Positions 9,331 to 22,624 of a stretch of DNA of 64,000 nucleotides are shown piece by piece. Each line of letters opens with the position of its first letter. Position 1 is the first letter of the stretch. A program made the position numbers and the translations under genes. The DNA is from Rhynochetos jubatus (Eukaryota; Chordata; Aves; Eurypygiformes; Rhynochetidae), in contig CM050659.1 in the NCBI GenBank assembly GCA_027574665.1, forward strand, positions 253,001-317,000. Direction: 5' to 3'. The notes under the pieces were generated by a model. That model was given only the letters and a program-made list of their open reading frames with translations, was not told the DNA's origin and did no database searches.

Positions 9331-12300
9331 GTCGGCAATTAACTTATCTCAAACCTCATGCTACTGTCTTATCTAACTCAGCAACCAACATCCTAAGCAT
9401 TATGTGCCTTAGTCTTTTAATTCACAGACCACTAACTGTTTCTTCATTTAAATGTTTCCTGAAATACAGAAAGGCAACCAACCAAATACACAAAACAAGC
9501 CTCGAGTCTCTCCTTTCTTTGGCTGGCACATACCTAGACTTGTTAATGACACCTGGACTTCTAAAAGCTCCCAAGGTTTGTTCCCCTGGCTAATCCATTT
9601 TTTTCCTTATTTCCTGTGTGGCACCAATGTTACACTTTGTCTTGAGTGAACGGCGTAAAACAAGGTTTTCTATTGGAAATAATACCTATTTTATTATGTT
9701 CCCCTGACACTAATAAACAGTTCACACAGACCTCAAAGGTCACTGATATTACAGTTCTTGTTCAATAGTGGTCCACCATGACTAGTAAAAGTCAAGAAAA
9801 AACCAAAATCAATAAAACAAGATATAGTTTGTAGACATAATAGTTTTATATCACTCTATTATTTCAGCCACAGCTGTGTAATATACAACATACTGAGCTG
9901 AAAGTTTAGGACAAAATATTATGGTATTCATCATCATGTAATTGAAAAGAACTTACATGATTATAGGAAAAAATATTTTGAATAGTCATAGACTATGACA
10001 AGGAAAAACGATGTAACAAAATGTCATGAATTAAATATTGCATTTACATGAAGCAAGACTATAATCTTATTTTTTTATTTAATGCAAGTACCGTCTTCAA
10101 ATCAAGCACTTTTCATTGTGCATGTGTCTGGCATTTTAACAGATGACACATCCCACTGAATCCTCTCTTCCTTATCTTTCTTTAATACCTCTCATGAGAA
10201 AACCTATCTTAGATGTTTGGAACATGTTATAGCCAAGAGTGATGATTAAAACATGACACAGTGCGTACAGACCTCAGAAAGGCACAGATGAAAGTCTGAT
10301 ATAACAAGTCCCTCTCATCCAAAAGGTGCTGCATGGTACTATGGTGGACTCCATAAGCAGAACACTGTCTGTAAGAAAATCTGCCTATGAAAAAATGACC
10401 AACAATGGCTAGCAGGAGAGCCAGTTGATTTAACTGATTCCTTATAAAGGTGTTCATGTTTTTAAACCAGATCTCAGAGAACACTTATTTCATCTTGTCA
10501 CCTAAAAAGTAATTAAAAATGAGCTGTCTTATTTTCTTAATAGCAACCCAGTTTGTTTAGCTTCTTAGGAAAAATCAGAAGAAACAAGGCATTAGAAACA
10601 ATCTAATCAAAGTAGACAATGGTATAGACAACAAGGACCAATAAATACAGGTTTCACCAGGAATGTAATTACTGAAGATCTAGATCTATTTTGCAGGAAA
10701 CCAACACAGAGTACTAGCCCCTGCATGACAAATATTAAACAAAAAAATATAATTAAAGGTAGGAGAATTTTAAATGAAGAATAGTAACACTAAAAGGAAA
10801 GGAATTAAGTATTCTAGCATGAATGATTTGAATTAGGTTTGGTTTGTTTGTGCCTTCAGAACAGATCTTTCTTCCTATTACATTCAAAGACTCCCAAACA
10901 AATTTGCCTCATCTTTTACTATTTAAATGAACTTTATGCTGTTAAAGAGATGGGGGATGCTATCTGACAATCTACAGGCAAAAAGAACTGTATACACAGT
11001 AATTAAAGCATCTGATTACTTTAAAAAATATCAAGACAATGCAAGCAATCTGTTCCCAAGATATTAATTAGTTTCCACATTAGAAAAAAATGACTCATGA
11101 TAGATTCAAAGACATGCAATGTAGCAGAGAAGAATGGATAGACACATCATCCAGCTGTGGAAAATATGAAAATAGCTCTGACACTGCATCCTCCACTGAA
11201 GTAGACTAGTGCAGTAAGCTGTGTCTTGTGCATAAAATTATGAGCTTGAAATAGATAGTAAAGATGGTATTTTAATTAAAAAAAAATACACTGGGGGATG
11301 GGGAGAAACAAAACAGCTGTATCACATATTCGTAGGAAGAAAAACCTCAGCTTCTGTGCTCAAAACATCCTATTAAATTAGTGGGGAAAGGTTGCAGTTA
11401 TGGCACACGCGATGCTCCTCTAATTCAGACATCATGGTAAAGCTAAGGCCAACGTAGTATCAAAGATCGGCACGCAGCAATCAAGGCCCTTTTGTGGGAG
11501 CAGGGGAACAACAGCAATCACTGACAAGTATCCCAGTTAGACAATCTAAAAATGATAATGAAGGCTGATGCGATGGGATTGCCTCATACAAGTGTATTGT
11601 GCAAGTCTCATCTCCTGAATAAACATGTTCAAGGAGACCTACAAATTGAGAATTTCAGTCAACTAGCATTGCAGCAACAAAGAGACTGTAAAAAACACAC
11701 ACTCAGAGAATACAAGGATAAATGAAGGCAGACACCAGGGAAATTCTTTTTATCAGAAAAAAAACTTATCTGAAGTATCACATTCTTCAGTATTTCTTCC
11801 CATCATAAAGATCTTCCAGACATTTGCGTATTTCTTGTGCAATTTTGCTTTTCTGCTCAGACATATCTTGAATGCTTAGCCTGATATGCACCCTGGTACT
11901 GCTTTGACTGCCTCCTCATGAACTTTGGAATTAGTATCAGGAAGGTTTGATTATTCATGCAAAGTTACCCACTTGCATTAAAGCTGATGACAAACTATAT
12001 GAAGGATTCTTCAGTAATACTCGAAGGATGTAAGAGATAAGAGCCTGGCTTGATTCGTGACTGCTATGTATTAATGCAGCCCATCACATTCTGTGATGTT
12101 GCATAAAGCTATGACTGAAAATTATATCATTATGAATACCTGTACAATGAGAACGAAGCTTAATAACTTCACCCTGCCGTAGTATGCATCCTTGGTGGGA
12201 GAAAAGCATATGCTATCTCCGAGGTCGCTCGTGAGGTTCTGTAACGAGACAGATTTTTGAAGAAAGATTAATTAGGTACTGGGCCTTTTTTCCTCATTTC

Positions 12301-13856
12301 AAAGCTAAGTAAGCGTAAAAAGTTTAAAGAATCTGAATTTTCTAAGGAGAAAGGATTTTTAACTAATAAACTATATTTTGTCAAATTTGATGGGAGAAAA
12401 ATATTTTGCTTCAGCTTCCCCAAAGAAAATGATTTATGAAATACTTTTTTGACAAAAATCAATTAAAAAAAAAATCTATTCAGACCTGCCTCTGCTTGGC
12501 AGTTGCTAGCCTTGGCATTCTTCCAGCTGTCAAATATCACTAAAACTGAAACCTTTGATTTAATCTTTGCTCCTTATATTTAATAAATGGTGTAAGAAGT
12601 AATCAAACTTGCACTGAATCAGAGGAAGACATTAGTTGCAAATAAAAAATCCCCCAGCATTAAAAGCCTTTTAAAATAATTATTGTTACATTATTAGCCT
12701 CCTAGGAAAGAAGTAGATTTTGATTAAGAAACAAGATCCCCAGACGGATTATGCCCCAGGACACAGCTGCCTAGAATGGACAAGGAGTACCCATGGCATA
12801 TCATCCTTGGAGCAGTCCAAGGATGTTGCCTTTTAAAATGGTCCTTTTACCTGATCCCTTCTGTACAATCATTTCTTATACTACATTACCTAGTCCCCAG
12901 GGACTCCTGAGATGTAATCAGAAAGCAAGGCTTAAGTAATTTAAACTGTTCTAGCACTCGTTGCCTTTCCCAAGGGCTCATCAACCCTTCTCCCTCCAGC
13001 ATGACCAAACTTCTTTGTGATACAGCTGCAGAAATCTGGGCATCCCCAATATGCGATAAGTGCTCACCCACCCACGTAACAAAAAAGAGTGCGTACATTA
13101 AAACAGGATGAGGCCGTATGCCAGTTATGGGACAAGGGGTGGCTGCAGCTCCATGATGGGCACACTTTGTTATCTGGTAGAGAAAGGCAGAAGATATATG
13201 TCTCCTGTATACCTCCTGTAAGATTTGGCATCCATATGCTTGAAAGGTCAGACGCTCCTGCAGTACAGGTTTCAAGGAAAATTCTAGATTAAATAAAAGA
13301 AGGCAGGCATTTCCTACCACTTTCAGGTTTTTTGCCAGCTACAGCCTGCTCGTTGGTGTTAGGGCTTTGGAGGAATTAATATCTCATCTGCAGTAGATGC
13401 ATGTTCATTAATAACAATATAGTTTAATCTAAGTTAAACCAATCGAATCAACAGTGTTAGGATGGATTTATGCCACTCAGTTTGCAAACAGAATCCAGTC
13501 CCTAGGTTGCTTGCTATACTATTCTTATACTGTGACCTATTTTAGTAGTTATCTCGAGAGAGGAAGGTTTAAGTACAGATCATGGTAAAAAAAGTGTCTC
13601 ACATACTTAACACTGTTTCATTTATTAAACAATCCTATATATGTATTTAATGGAATTGATATTGTGAAAATTAATAGAAAAATTGTCTAAAACCACTTAA
13701 AGTTTAACAAAAATTTATTCAGCTGTAGCTGGAGTTTTCAGAAGGGGTTTGGACATTTTCTGTTGTATTCAGATTTCAGTTTGTTTATCTTTATGACTGT
13801 CCTCTAACTTAATCCCTTCTGTTTTATTTGTGAGGTGAGAGGTTTCAGGTAACTTG

Positions 13857-13870
13857 GAATATGCATATTC
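13857..13870. promoter_or_regulatory. Perfect 14-bp palindrome GAATATGCATATTC
   Basis: The sequence equals its own reverse complement and contains overlapping ATGCAT cores, similar to sites bound by POU-domain dimers. The shared 13-mer ATATGCATATTCA recurs at 16706-16718. A regulatory role is inference only. Confidence 0.2.
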
Positions 13871-14462
13871 ATGCAAGATATTGCAAAGAATTGTTCATAC
13901 GTATGTTAAAACGTGTTGAATAAACCATTAAAAAAATTAAAAACTGAATCCCTATAAAAGGATTACCTGCAGAAAGATCTAGTTCTTTATATGCAAGTAA
14001 AATATAATCATTTAAAAGAATTTAAAATTAACTGCAATTATTATACTGATACACATATTTCTAAACAAAACTTGTTTAACTACTGTGTACAAACTGAAAT
14101 AACATTAGATGCAAAAATACTTCATATTCAACATAATATGCATAACCAAGAGGGAAATCAAGTAGGACTTTTTTTGGTTGCTCTGAAAAGGCATATTACC
14201 TTCACACTTTGTGATATGCTACAGAAAAATAATGAAACAGACAGACCCACCGCACCAAAACCTAGTGTGCACATTTCAATCCTATTTTAAATAGGATCTA
14301 TGAATAGTCTCTGAACTCATGCATCCGTGTCAGACCTAAATCCTGCCATTTTTTCCAAAATAGCCCAGGCCACACCAGGCACACACTGCTTCAGTCCGGC
14401 CGCAATTTTTCCCACCCAAGCTACCAGTTTCAAAAGCAAATACAAATAGTGATGTTTTGGGT

Positions 14463-14479
14463 TTGGTTGGTTGGTTGGT
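14463..14479 (+). repeat. Short (TTGG)n microsatellite
   Basis: About four tandem TTGG units lie in a G/T-rich patch. Confidence 0.7.
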
Positions 14480-16179
14480 GGTTTTACATCAATATTTATC
14501 CCACCTTGTTCCTCCACACAATCTACGCTAGTAAAGGGTTTTGTCACCAGCCCATTTGTGCCTCAGCGTGCACATACCTCTGGCAGGCTGTTGTGTCTGC
14601 CATACTATTCCCCAGAAAAAAACATCAGCATGTAAAAATCTTACTGATACTCATATGCTCATTTTGCACATCACTGCATTCATTTTCTTACTGAGAAGAA
14701 AACATTTATCAGAATTTGTTAGAGCCAGCTGTATTTGACTGGGTTATGTTTAGAAGCAAGAAGTTTGATCCAGACATCATTCTTCAAAGTACATCTGCTA
14801 GTTCATGTAAAAGGTTTTTAAATATATATGCTTTTCACATTTTAAACAGCATTTTCAGTTTATTATTCCTTCCACCATCCTATATAATGGTCAAGGGATG
14901 TTTACAATGTACTTACTGGATCTGAAAAGCATCTCATGATTCTTCATTCTCAGACTTTGTAAAATGCTCTAAATCTTTTATATAATTTTTCATGAGTTTG
15001 AAGGAGAACTCCATTTTTAAATATTTTACACAAAAAATTCTAAAAGATCTTTTTAATCTGCTTTCTTTCTTTCTGGTAAAACTCATACTAAATATTCTCT
15101 TTGTTCTTTGTTAAGTGTTTTCTGCATTACAATGAGGTATGTACAGTCAGAGTTTATGTATTATTGGAAAACAGTAGAATTAAAGTTTACAGAATATGGC
15201 TCAAGTTTCAGGATCTGATTATTTTAAAAGAGATAGGAAACAAAGACAGCCTGAAAAATACGATTTCAGCGTGAGGAAAAAAGAGCCAATTAAAAAAATG
15301 CATGTTGGCCTAGTTTCAGATCCAGAAGGATTTCTTTATAAAATAAACAGTTGAAAAATATATTTTTGTAAATGGGAAGCAAGGGTTATTATCATGTTAC
15401 GAAGTGGCTTACTTAATATTGATGCTGGTCCTTGGTGAAAATGTAAATGCAACTCAGAGTTAATGATGGTTCTTTCAGACTGCACCCTGGTTGTTGTTTT
15501 TTGAAGGGGGTGGTTGGAGAGGGGATTGATCTCTTTTTTCTTATCCCACTGAACATGATAGACCAGGCAGATGCAATCCAAACATATTTATCTATTTATA
15601 ACATCTATCCTTTTGTTGCTATTGAGAAAGTGTTGTGAAAAAAATATCACGGATCTCAAAGTATTTGTGTTGTGTATGTATGTGGGATCCTTTCAGTATA
15701 GCCCTAGCCATGAAGAAAAACCTAAGAGCCTCAAGTCAGGCTGATCCCTTTTGTAATGACTACACTCTAATATGGTTTAGTTGTGTGGAAAGACGCAAAC
15801 AGGCCTAAAATCCATAATAATTAGCTGAGGTTCAAGCAAATAATCTGATATCAGCATTTCTGATTACTTTGCCCAGTAAAAGGAGAAAATTAGGAGGGGA
15901 TAATCTGTGAATGCTGCAGAAAGGAGAGGTTTGTTTACTAAGAATTTCCCTTTCCAGCACACCTTCTAGCTTTTCCTGTATGCTGCGGACGGTATCCATA
16001 AGGGCATACAAGCTGTATTCAGCATCTATGTGTTGAAGTTCATATTTGCAGGCTAGTTATTAGCCAAATTTGCAAGGACAAAAAGAAACTACTGAGAAAG
16101 ACAAGAAGAACCAAATCCCTCGTGCCGCTCTGCTTGGTGTCAGAAAAAGATCCATAGACTGCAAAGTTTCCCACTTTTC

Positions 16180-16193
16180 TTTTTTTTTTTTTT
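16180..16193 (+). repeat. Poly-T tract followed by AG
   Basis: Fourteen consecutive T residues are followed directly by AG, which gives the look of a strong 3' splice acceptor. The sequence downstream opens an 87-codon frame starting at 16200 that I do not recognise, and there is no convincing donor. It is most simply a homopolymer tract. Confidence 0.6.
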
Positions 16194-17018
16194 AGGGCAA
16201 TGAACCACTTACACTTTGGTGTGCGATTAATAGATTCTTCAAGTCATATCAGTGCATTTAGCATCACCAGTTGCTGCTGCTGCATACCAGATGTTAAACT
16301 AGCTAAAATGAAAGCACACAACTGTTTATCCATTCACCTGAAAAAAACCCACTTCTCAGGGTTTAAAAATGCTGTTGTTTTCACACTGCACCTAGAAATG
16401 AATATTAAACCAGTGACTCTGCTGCATGAAAATAGGTCACAGCGGAAGCATACACTATTCTAGAAACCAACACAGCACTTGTATGTTATATGCAAGCTTT
16501 AAATGAGCCTATAATTAGGAACTTATCATATACTATAAAATAAAACAATAATACAGGAATCAAAAAGAAAGGGAAAAAAACCCAAACCACCCCAAAAAAC
16601 CTCAGATAAAGTCTAGACAGTGTTGGTTCTATTTCTGGCCAAAAGAAAAAGGTTGGACCTTTTCAAGCTGTTATATACTTTCCAACTTGCCTTCAGCAAA
16701 TGAGCATATGCATATTCAGATAAGATCAGGAAGTATACACTGGAACTTGTGGTTTGTGCAAAAAGATCGTGGAGGAAAAAATAAGGGGGTAGAGCATAAA
16801 ACCAATGACATTTGTTTCTCTCCTTAATGCCATTGTTGTGGACGATAATATCTATAGGGAGTTGTTGGGCTTCCCACTAATGTCTTTATTCCAGTCATGA
16901 ACGCTCCAGAGAATATTATGTATGACTACAAAGAAAAGAAAATAAATGGAAAGAGTAACATGAGCAGCAGGTCTTTTAAACAACATTTCTGGAATATGTG
17001 TGTGTGCATAGGTGTTTA

Positions 17019-17022
<4 letters not shown>

Positions 17023-17055
<33 letters not shown>
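17023..17055. repeat. (TA)n microsatellite, about 16 units
   Basis: An uninterrupted TA dinucleotide run of 33 bases is preceded by a short GT-rich run (about 16998-17006). Confidence 0.95.
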
Positions 17056-17059
<4 letters not shown>

Positions 17060-19936
17060 TTCAGCATTTCTTTTTGTTTTTTTTGTAAAACTCCAGTCTT
17101 GTAAACAATAACATTAGAAAATGTATTAGTCACCTTAAAATTGTGAAATGAATCTCAGTAATGGATGGCAGTCATGCTTAAAAACTTGTTAAATGCCTAG
17201 AATTTAAAGTGATTCCTGAGTGTCTCTCATGTTCTTTAAGGATTTCAGAGAAAGAATTAATTTTGTCTCAAGCTCTTTAAATTACTGCAGCCAAGTACAC
17301 ACACGTACACTATGACATACTGTAACATTTTGGTTTAAACAACACAGTAGAAAAAGCAGCCATGGTCACAGTACATATCTGTCTTCTTCATAAAGATCTA
17401 TAGGTGAAAGCATGCCTGAAATAACCAGTAATAACCAGATAAAATCTGTATCTTTTAAAACAGTAACATCCTTTAAATTTTTCATCCTTTACATTCATTT
17501 GTTTGGAAAGGCAAGGGAGTTACCTCCACCATGTCTGGGTGAAGCAGATAAATTTTATTCCATTGTTTCAAATCAATTATTTTGCCAATGTCTGTAAAAT
17601 TAGTGTCAAAACTGGTTCTACTGAGATTAAGAGCAAAATTTCCAATACATTAGTTAGGGCTGGATTTCACTCCTCACTTAAAATATTCACTCTTTATATA
17701 TAAACCATATATGATTCTTCAAAAGAATAAAATTATATCCAACAGTGAACTGCCATTTGGTTTGTCTCCCTACCATGTGATGAAAAGAATGCACTGACTA
17801 AACATTTTGGGGCTGATTTCCAAAAGGCTACACAAGAGAGGCTTGCAATGAGCTCTTAGTTCATCTTAGTTTTCTCTTAAACAACATTTCAAAATGTATG
17901 AAACACACACACAGTTTCCATTTCGCTGACCATTCCAAATCACGATTCAATATGCATCAACTGTGCTTCTGTCAACATAATTGGCTACAGCAGTCAGATT
18001 TTCAGAAAGGCTTAGCTTCAGCTTTGTCACCAAAACAAATAAGATTATCACAACAAGGTCTGCATAGAAGATGCTGACTTCCTTGAAAAATCTGTGCGCA
18101 AGTGCCATGGTCAGAGCTGCTTGATCCTGGCTTCTTCTGAACATTTGACCTTTATCTAAGTACCAAAGTGGGGCCAAATCCTCTTAAGACAGCCTATTCC
18201 CCGATGGACTTTTCTCCCTGTAAAAATCTCCTCTACTGCATCTGCAGGATTAGCAGAATAAAATAGAATATGGAAGGGATGCCATATGTAGTCCAATCAT
18301 TTCAGTTTTTACCAGCTATTCTTGCTGCTCACTGCTCTATCCCACAGGAATACTTATTTTAATTATTAAAGAGAAGAAAAGCCAGAAAAGACCTTCTGAA
18401 CTAACTTGTCTGTTCCTGTGAATTTCTCAAGATGGGCTTAGCCTAAAGAAGGAGCTTCTAGATGTTGATGTAAACTCACATTTTGATGGATTCTGCATTG
18501 AGTGTCAACACCAATGTGAAAGCCTGTGTTTATTTGGGCCTGAAGAAAAGATTTTCTAAAAATGGGCATCCAGCTGCTTAGTAGGCATTGAATTCATAGT
18601 GATGGCACAGAAGAGCCTGTTTGATTGTTTTCCTTTGTCTTGCTTGCTTATTACATCCAGTGAATTCTACAGATATTCCATCTTCTGTTCCTGTATGAAC
18701 CATGTAAATACAGTTATATTAATAAATACAAGACATATTTAGATCACATTAAGTATTTCATAAAGAGGGTTAGTTTGTTACTGATTATGATTGACAGGAA
18801 CACAAAGCTGAAGGGTTTTCTCCCAGGAACAAAATAAAAAAAAAAAAGGAATTTTATAAGCATCCTTTGTGGCCCCTTAAGAAACGGATATGTGGGGATT
18901 TTGCAGAACCGTGTTCCCTTTTCATTCATTACCATATCCCAGAGGGAGAAAGAAGGTGGATAACAAACAATACAAGCACTGGATTACAGATAGAATATGT
19001 TTAGAGTTTAATGGTAGAAGAATATTCACAAATGCCAAAGACCATCGGTATGTTAATTTAATATAGCTGTGGTCTCCTATCTATTGCTAGCCATCAGCCT
19101 TTCCAGATCAACTGAACGATGAGACAAAATGAAACTTCTGATGTGATAATTTCTGTAAACACAGTGTAAATGAAAGTTACTGTTGGGATGACAGGCACTT
19201 ATGCTTCAGTCATACCCAAACAACCACACCCAGTAAAAATCAAGCAGACTAAATGCGAGATCACAGACAAGATTTTCTGACCATGAAGATCTCCAAGTCT
19301 TCCCTGAACATATGAAGTACTGTATGATGGTATGATAAATTTATACTAGGTAAGAAATAGGTAAAAGCAACTGGAATATCTGATTCTGAGTCAGTGCACT
19401 GATGCTTGGTTTCTGGCTTTTTTGTTGGAGTGGGGTTTTTTTTTCCCCTAAGTAAAAGTCTATTTGTTTAAAGCTAATTATAACAGGATGGATGCCAGTA
19501 CATTGTATGGTATAAAATAATAACAACATTTCATACAAGGAAAAAAACCCAGCATGTTAGAGACCTGGCATTTATTATTACAGGCATTTACTTTAGCATG
19601 GCTCAATTTAACTAGATTCTATGCAATACAAATATACATAGTGGTTTTCCAGACAAGATGCTGTAGAAGAGTGAAACAAAACAGAGACCAAGAAGAGAAA
19701 GAGAATAAGGTTACTAATGGGAATATGGGAATATACTTCACAGAGCAAAGGTTTTGTCTAAGCATGTGCAGAATGCAAAAGAAAATAATTTTATCTGTGT
19801 CCATTAAAAATGGATTACATTTGAAAAACACCTCAAGGATCAGGATTTGAGAATCTGGCTCGAATTGATCACCCTCTTTATGACTAACAACAAACAGATT
19901 TGATAAGCATTTTAATGCGGTACTATTTTCTTAACA
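17056..19936. other. Unique non-coding DNA, one possible ancient CR1/L3-like relic
   Basis: Nothing coding is supported. At about 18355-18435 the words CCAGAAAAGACC and CTTGTCTGTTCCTGTG fall in the order and orientation of the decayed 3' ends of ancient CR1/L3 LINEs (minus strand) seen in other sauropsids. The match is short and tentative. Confidence 0.35.
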
Positions 19937-20519
19937 CGTTGTGGTTTAACACCAGCTGGCAACTAAGCACCACAGAGCCGCATGCTCACTCCCCGCATGG
20001 TGGGAAGGGGGAGAGAATCAGAAGAGTAAAAGTGAGAAAACTTGTGGGTTGAGATGAGAACAGTTTAGTAGCTAAAGCAACAGCTATGCATGCAAGCAAA
20101 GCAAAACAAGCAATTATTTCACTGCTTCCCATCAGCAGACACGTGTTCCACCAACTCCAGGAAAGCAGGGCTCCATCACGTGTAACAGTTACTTGGGAAG
20201 ACAAACGTTGTAAACCCTAACATCCCCCCTTCCTTTTTCTGCCCCCAGCTTTACATGCAGAGCATGATGTTGTATGGTATGGAATATCCCTTTGGTCAGT
20301 TGGGGTCAGCTGTCCTGGCTGTGTTCCCTCCCCTCCCAAGCCTCCTTACCAGCCCACTCACTGGTTGGGTGGGACGAGGGGCAGAAAAGCCTTAGACTCT
20401 GTGTAAGCCCTGCTCAGCAGTAATGGAAACATCCCTGTGTTATGAACACAAATCCAAAACAAAACCCCATACCAGCTACTGTGAAGAAAACTAATTCTAT
20501 CCCAGCCAATACCAGAACA
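19937..20519 (-). mobile_element. Older solo LTR of the same avian ERV family
   Basis: The plus strand begins CGTTGTGGTTTAACACC (terminal TG apparently mutated to CG) and ends CCAGAACA. In the minus orientation the ends and interior blocks match the same bird LTR family as 641-1447: the GTGGTTTAAC end, the GGTTGAGATGAGAACAGTTT block near the polyadenylation region, and the GTATGGAATATCCCTTTGG and GGGGTCAGCTGTCC blocks in U3. It is 583 bp, shorter than the 807-bp copy, and has lost most CpGs. No matching target duplication is visible (TAACA on the left, CATGA on the right). It is an old solo LTR with no internal viral sequence beside it. Confidence 0.82.
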
Positions 20520-22408
20520 CATGATTTGTTTTCACATTTTACCTATTTAAAACAGTTAAATACAATTGAAAATTAAATGTAGTGTTTAATTGTGTATTAA
20601 AGAAAACATCTCAGTCTGAAATCAACATATGCTCTGGATATTTGTTAAGTTTTGTGGAAAAGAAAAATAAATATCAATTTTCCGTTGGGGTTGGCCCTTA
20701 ACATTCTTGGTTTTGTTCGTCGGGCAAATTCCACATAGAAAGAAAAAAAGAGCTACAATCATTCACAGAGCTGTACTCCTGCCACAAACTGCTAGGCCAT
20801 TAATGGTCTGTCACTGAGGAGATGTTGGTAGGAAAAATCACTCTTTCTCAAGCGCTCTTTTAAGAAGCTATTTCTGAACCTTCATTTGTGCTCTTTTTTG
20901 TTTTCAAATATTACTTCAAAGGCTTTGCCGTTATTGTGGCTCATGGCAATAAATCAGCAGCAGTGTAAAATCCACTAGCTTTTCACAATTATTTATTACA
21001 GGAATGGAAGGAAAAGATGGAGTTTAATACCTGTAAGGGGTAATAGTGACAAACCAGACAAGCAGACATAAATAAGTGTAAAATAACTGCAAATAACTTG
21101 CACTCTGCTGGGTGAAATAATGTTGCTCCTGAGATCAGGGAAACTTTTGCCAGCTTTGCCACCAACAGCAGGATGCTCAGAAGTGCCCATCTTTACGTCC
21201 TGCAAGGAATTCCCCAGCCAAAACTGACAGTCAACCCTAACACAGAGATTATGAGACAAACCGTACCTTGCTTAGTGATATAAATCCCGGTTCAGCTCTT
21301 ACAGCTATCCTAATGTTGTTATCGAAGGAGTAACCTAATACTGCTGACCCAGTTCAACAAGGCGATAAAAGGTGATAAAGGGAAGTATTCATCATGGTTA
21401 GCCTAACACACACTTTCAGAGAGACAAACCTGACCTCTGTGAGGTATCCAAGCTAGTCTTCCCTGCTGAATCCCCTGGGGAAAAAACAGCAGCAGAGGCT
21501 CACTTCCACCTGCGCAAGCCTTCCCCTTTCCTCAGCATTCATTGATGAGGTAGAGAGTATCTAGAGGATATCTGCGCATGGATACTCCATAGCTGAGCGG
21601 GGAGAAAAAAGAGGCTGTTATAACTCTCTATATACATGAACTCCTTCAGTAGTTCAACAGTAATATATGTATAAAAATACCTATAAACTTCTAGGAATGT
21701 ACAGCAGACGGTGAAAGGTAAAATATTCATAATAGAGGGAGGTAGAAATGTAATAAAGAAAAGACAGCTTCAGCCTATCCAAATACTCCTTTAACAGGGT
21801 GTTTATTAGATAGCTATTCTGGCTATTTTGTTAGACTTTCATTCCCCTTCTTTTTCCCATTCTTTTCTTTGTTGTGACTGTTCTCATTGTTTGAGAGTTG
21901 AGAAGAATTTCAAATGAAGGAGTTACATTTTCAATTATACATCAAAAGTAATCTCAACATATTCAAAAGTGATGGGACCCATAGTAAATTACATGTTGCA
22001 AAGCCTCATCAGCTGAAGCGATTACTCCATTTCTTCAAGCCATTTTAAAAGAGCCAAGAAACTGATGCTATTTACATCATGTATATAAATAACATGTATC
22101 TCATATTTATATAAAATGTGTGAGATGAGTGCACATTTCTGCAAGTGTTCATTTGAATTTTAACTTGAATTCATATTAGCAGTGATTGCACAATGGAGAC
22201 AATGATTGTACCCACCCCCTTTTGAATGTTCTACCCTTAGGATTTCAATGAGTCTCTGCTTTTTGCATGAGGTTTCTCAGAGGCAAGGGACTTGTGATGA
22301 AAAGTGAAGTATTTACAGAGAATGGTATTTTAAAAGCAATCATTTCAGGAGTGCTCCTGAAGATGCAGCCCTCTAAAGACAACCTCATTGTATTATGAAA
22401 AGTGAGCC
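20520..22408. other. Unique non-coding DNA
   Basis: No gene, repeat or RNA is recognised. Open frames do not exceed 87 codons, apart from those generated by the hexamer repeat to the right. Confidence 0.55.
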
Positions 22409-22624
22409 GGGGAAAGAAGAAAGAAGAAAGAAGAAAGAAGAAAGAAAAAGAAAAAGAAAAAGAAAAAGAAAAAGAAAAAGAAAAAGAAAAAGAAAAAGAA
22501 AAAGAAAAAGAAAAAGAAAAAGAAAAAGAAAAAGAAAAAGAAAAAGAAAAAGAAAAAGAAAAAGAAAAAGAAAAAGAAAAAGAAAAAGAAAAAGAAAAAG
22601 AAAAAGAAAAAGAAAAAGAAGGGG
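22409..22624 (+). repeat. 216-bp uninterrupted polypurine block
   Basis: Every base on the plus strand from 22409 to 22624 is A or G. It starts with GGGG, passes through about four 7-bp GAAAGAA units (from 22412), then a perfect hexamer array, and closes with GGGG at 22621-22624. Long polypurine:polypyrimidine tracts with mirror symmetry can form intramolecular triplexes (H-DNA); that behaviour is inference here. Confidence 0.95.
22444..22620 (+). repeat. Perfect (GAAAAA)n hexanucleotide array, about 29.5 units
   Basis: A run of 177 bases repeats GAAAAA with no interruption. Because neither strand can produce a stop codon from this unit, all six frames are open. They give EK, KR and KK dipeptides forward and FS, FL and FF on the reverse. 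This explains four apparent open frames between 22245 and 22668, none of which should be annotated as a gene. The lack of interruptions suggests recent expansion or ongoing length change. Confidence 0.97.

Larger units (their letters stand above)
9331..16179. other. Unique non-coding DNA
   Basis: No gene is supported. Open frames are 144 codons or fewer and unrecognised; the longest is on the minus strand at 12886-13320. Small details: two short CpG-retaining patches (about 11406-11476 and 12175-12245), a 14-bp perfect palindrome at 13857-13870, and a (TTGG)n patch at about 14463-14479. Confidence 0.5.

Noticed and set aside
12886..13320. 144-codon minus-strand frame as a gene
   Set aside because: No domain, no splice context, and the length is within chance expectation for the window.
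16160..16463. Poly-T plus AG as a splice acceptor for an 87-codon exon
   Set aside because: The homopolymer alone explains the acceptor appearance; no donor of quality follows and the peptide is not recognisable.
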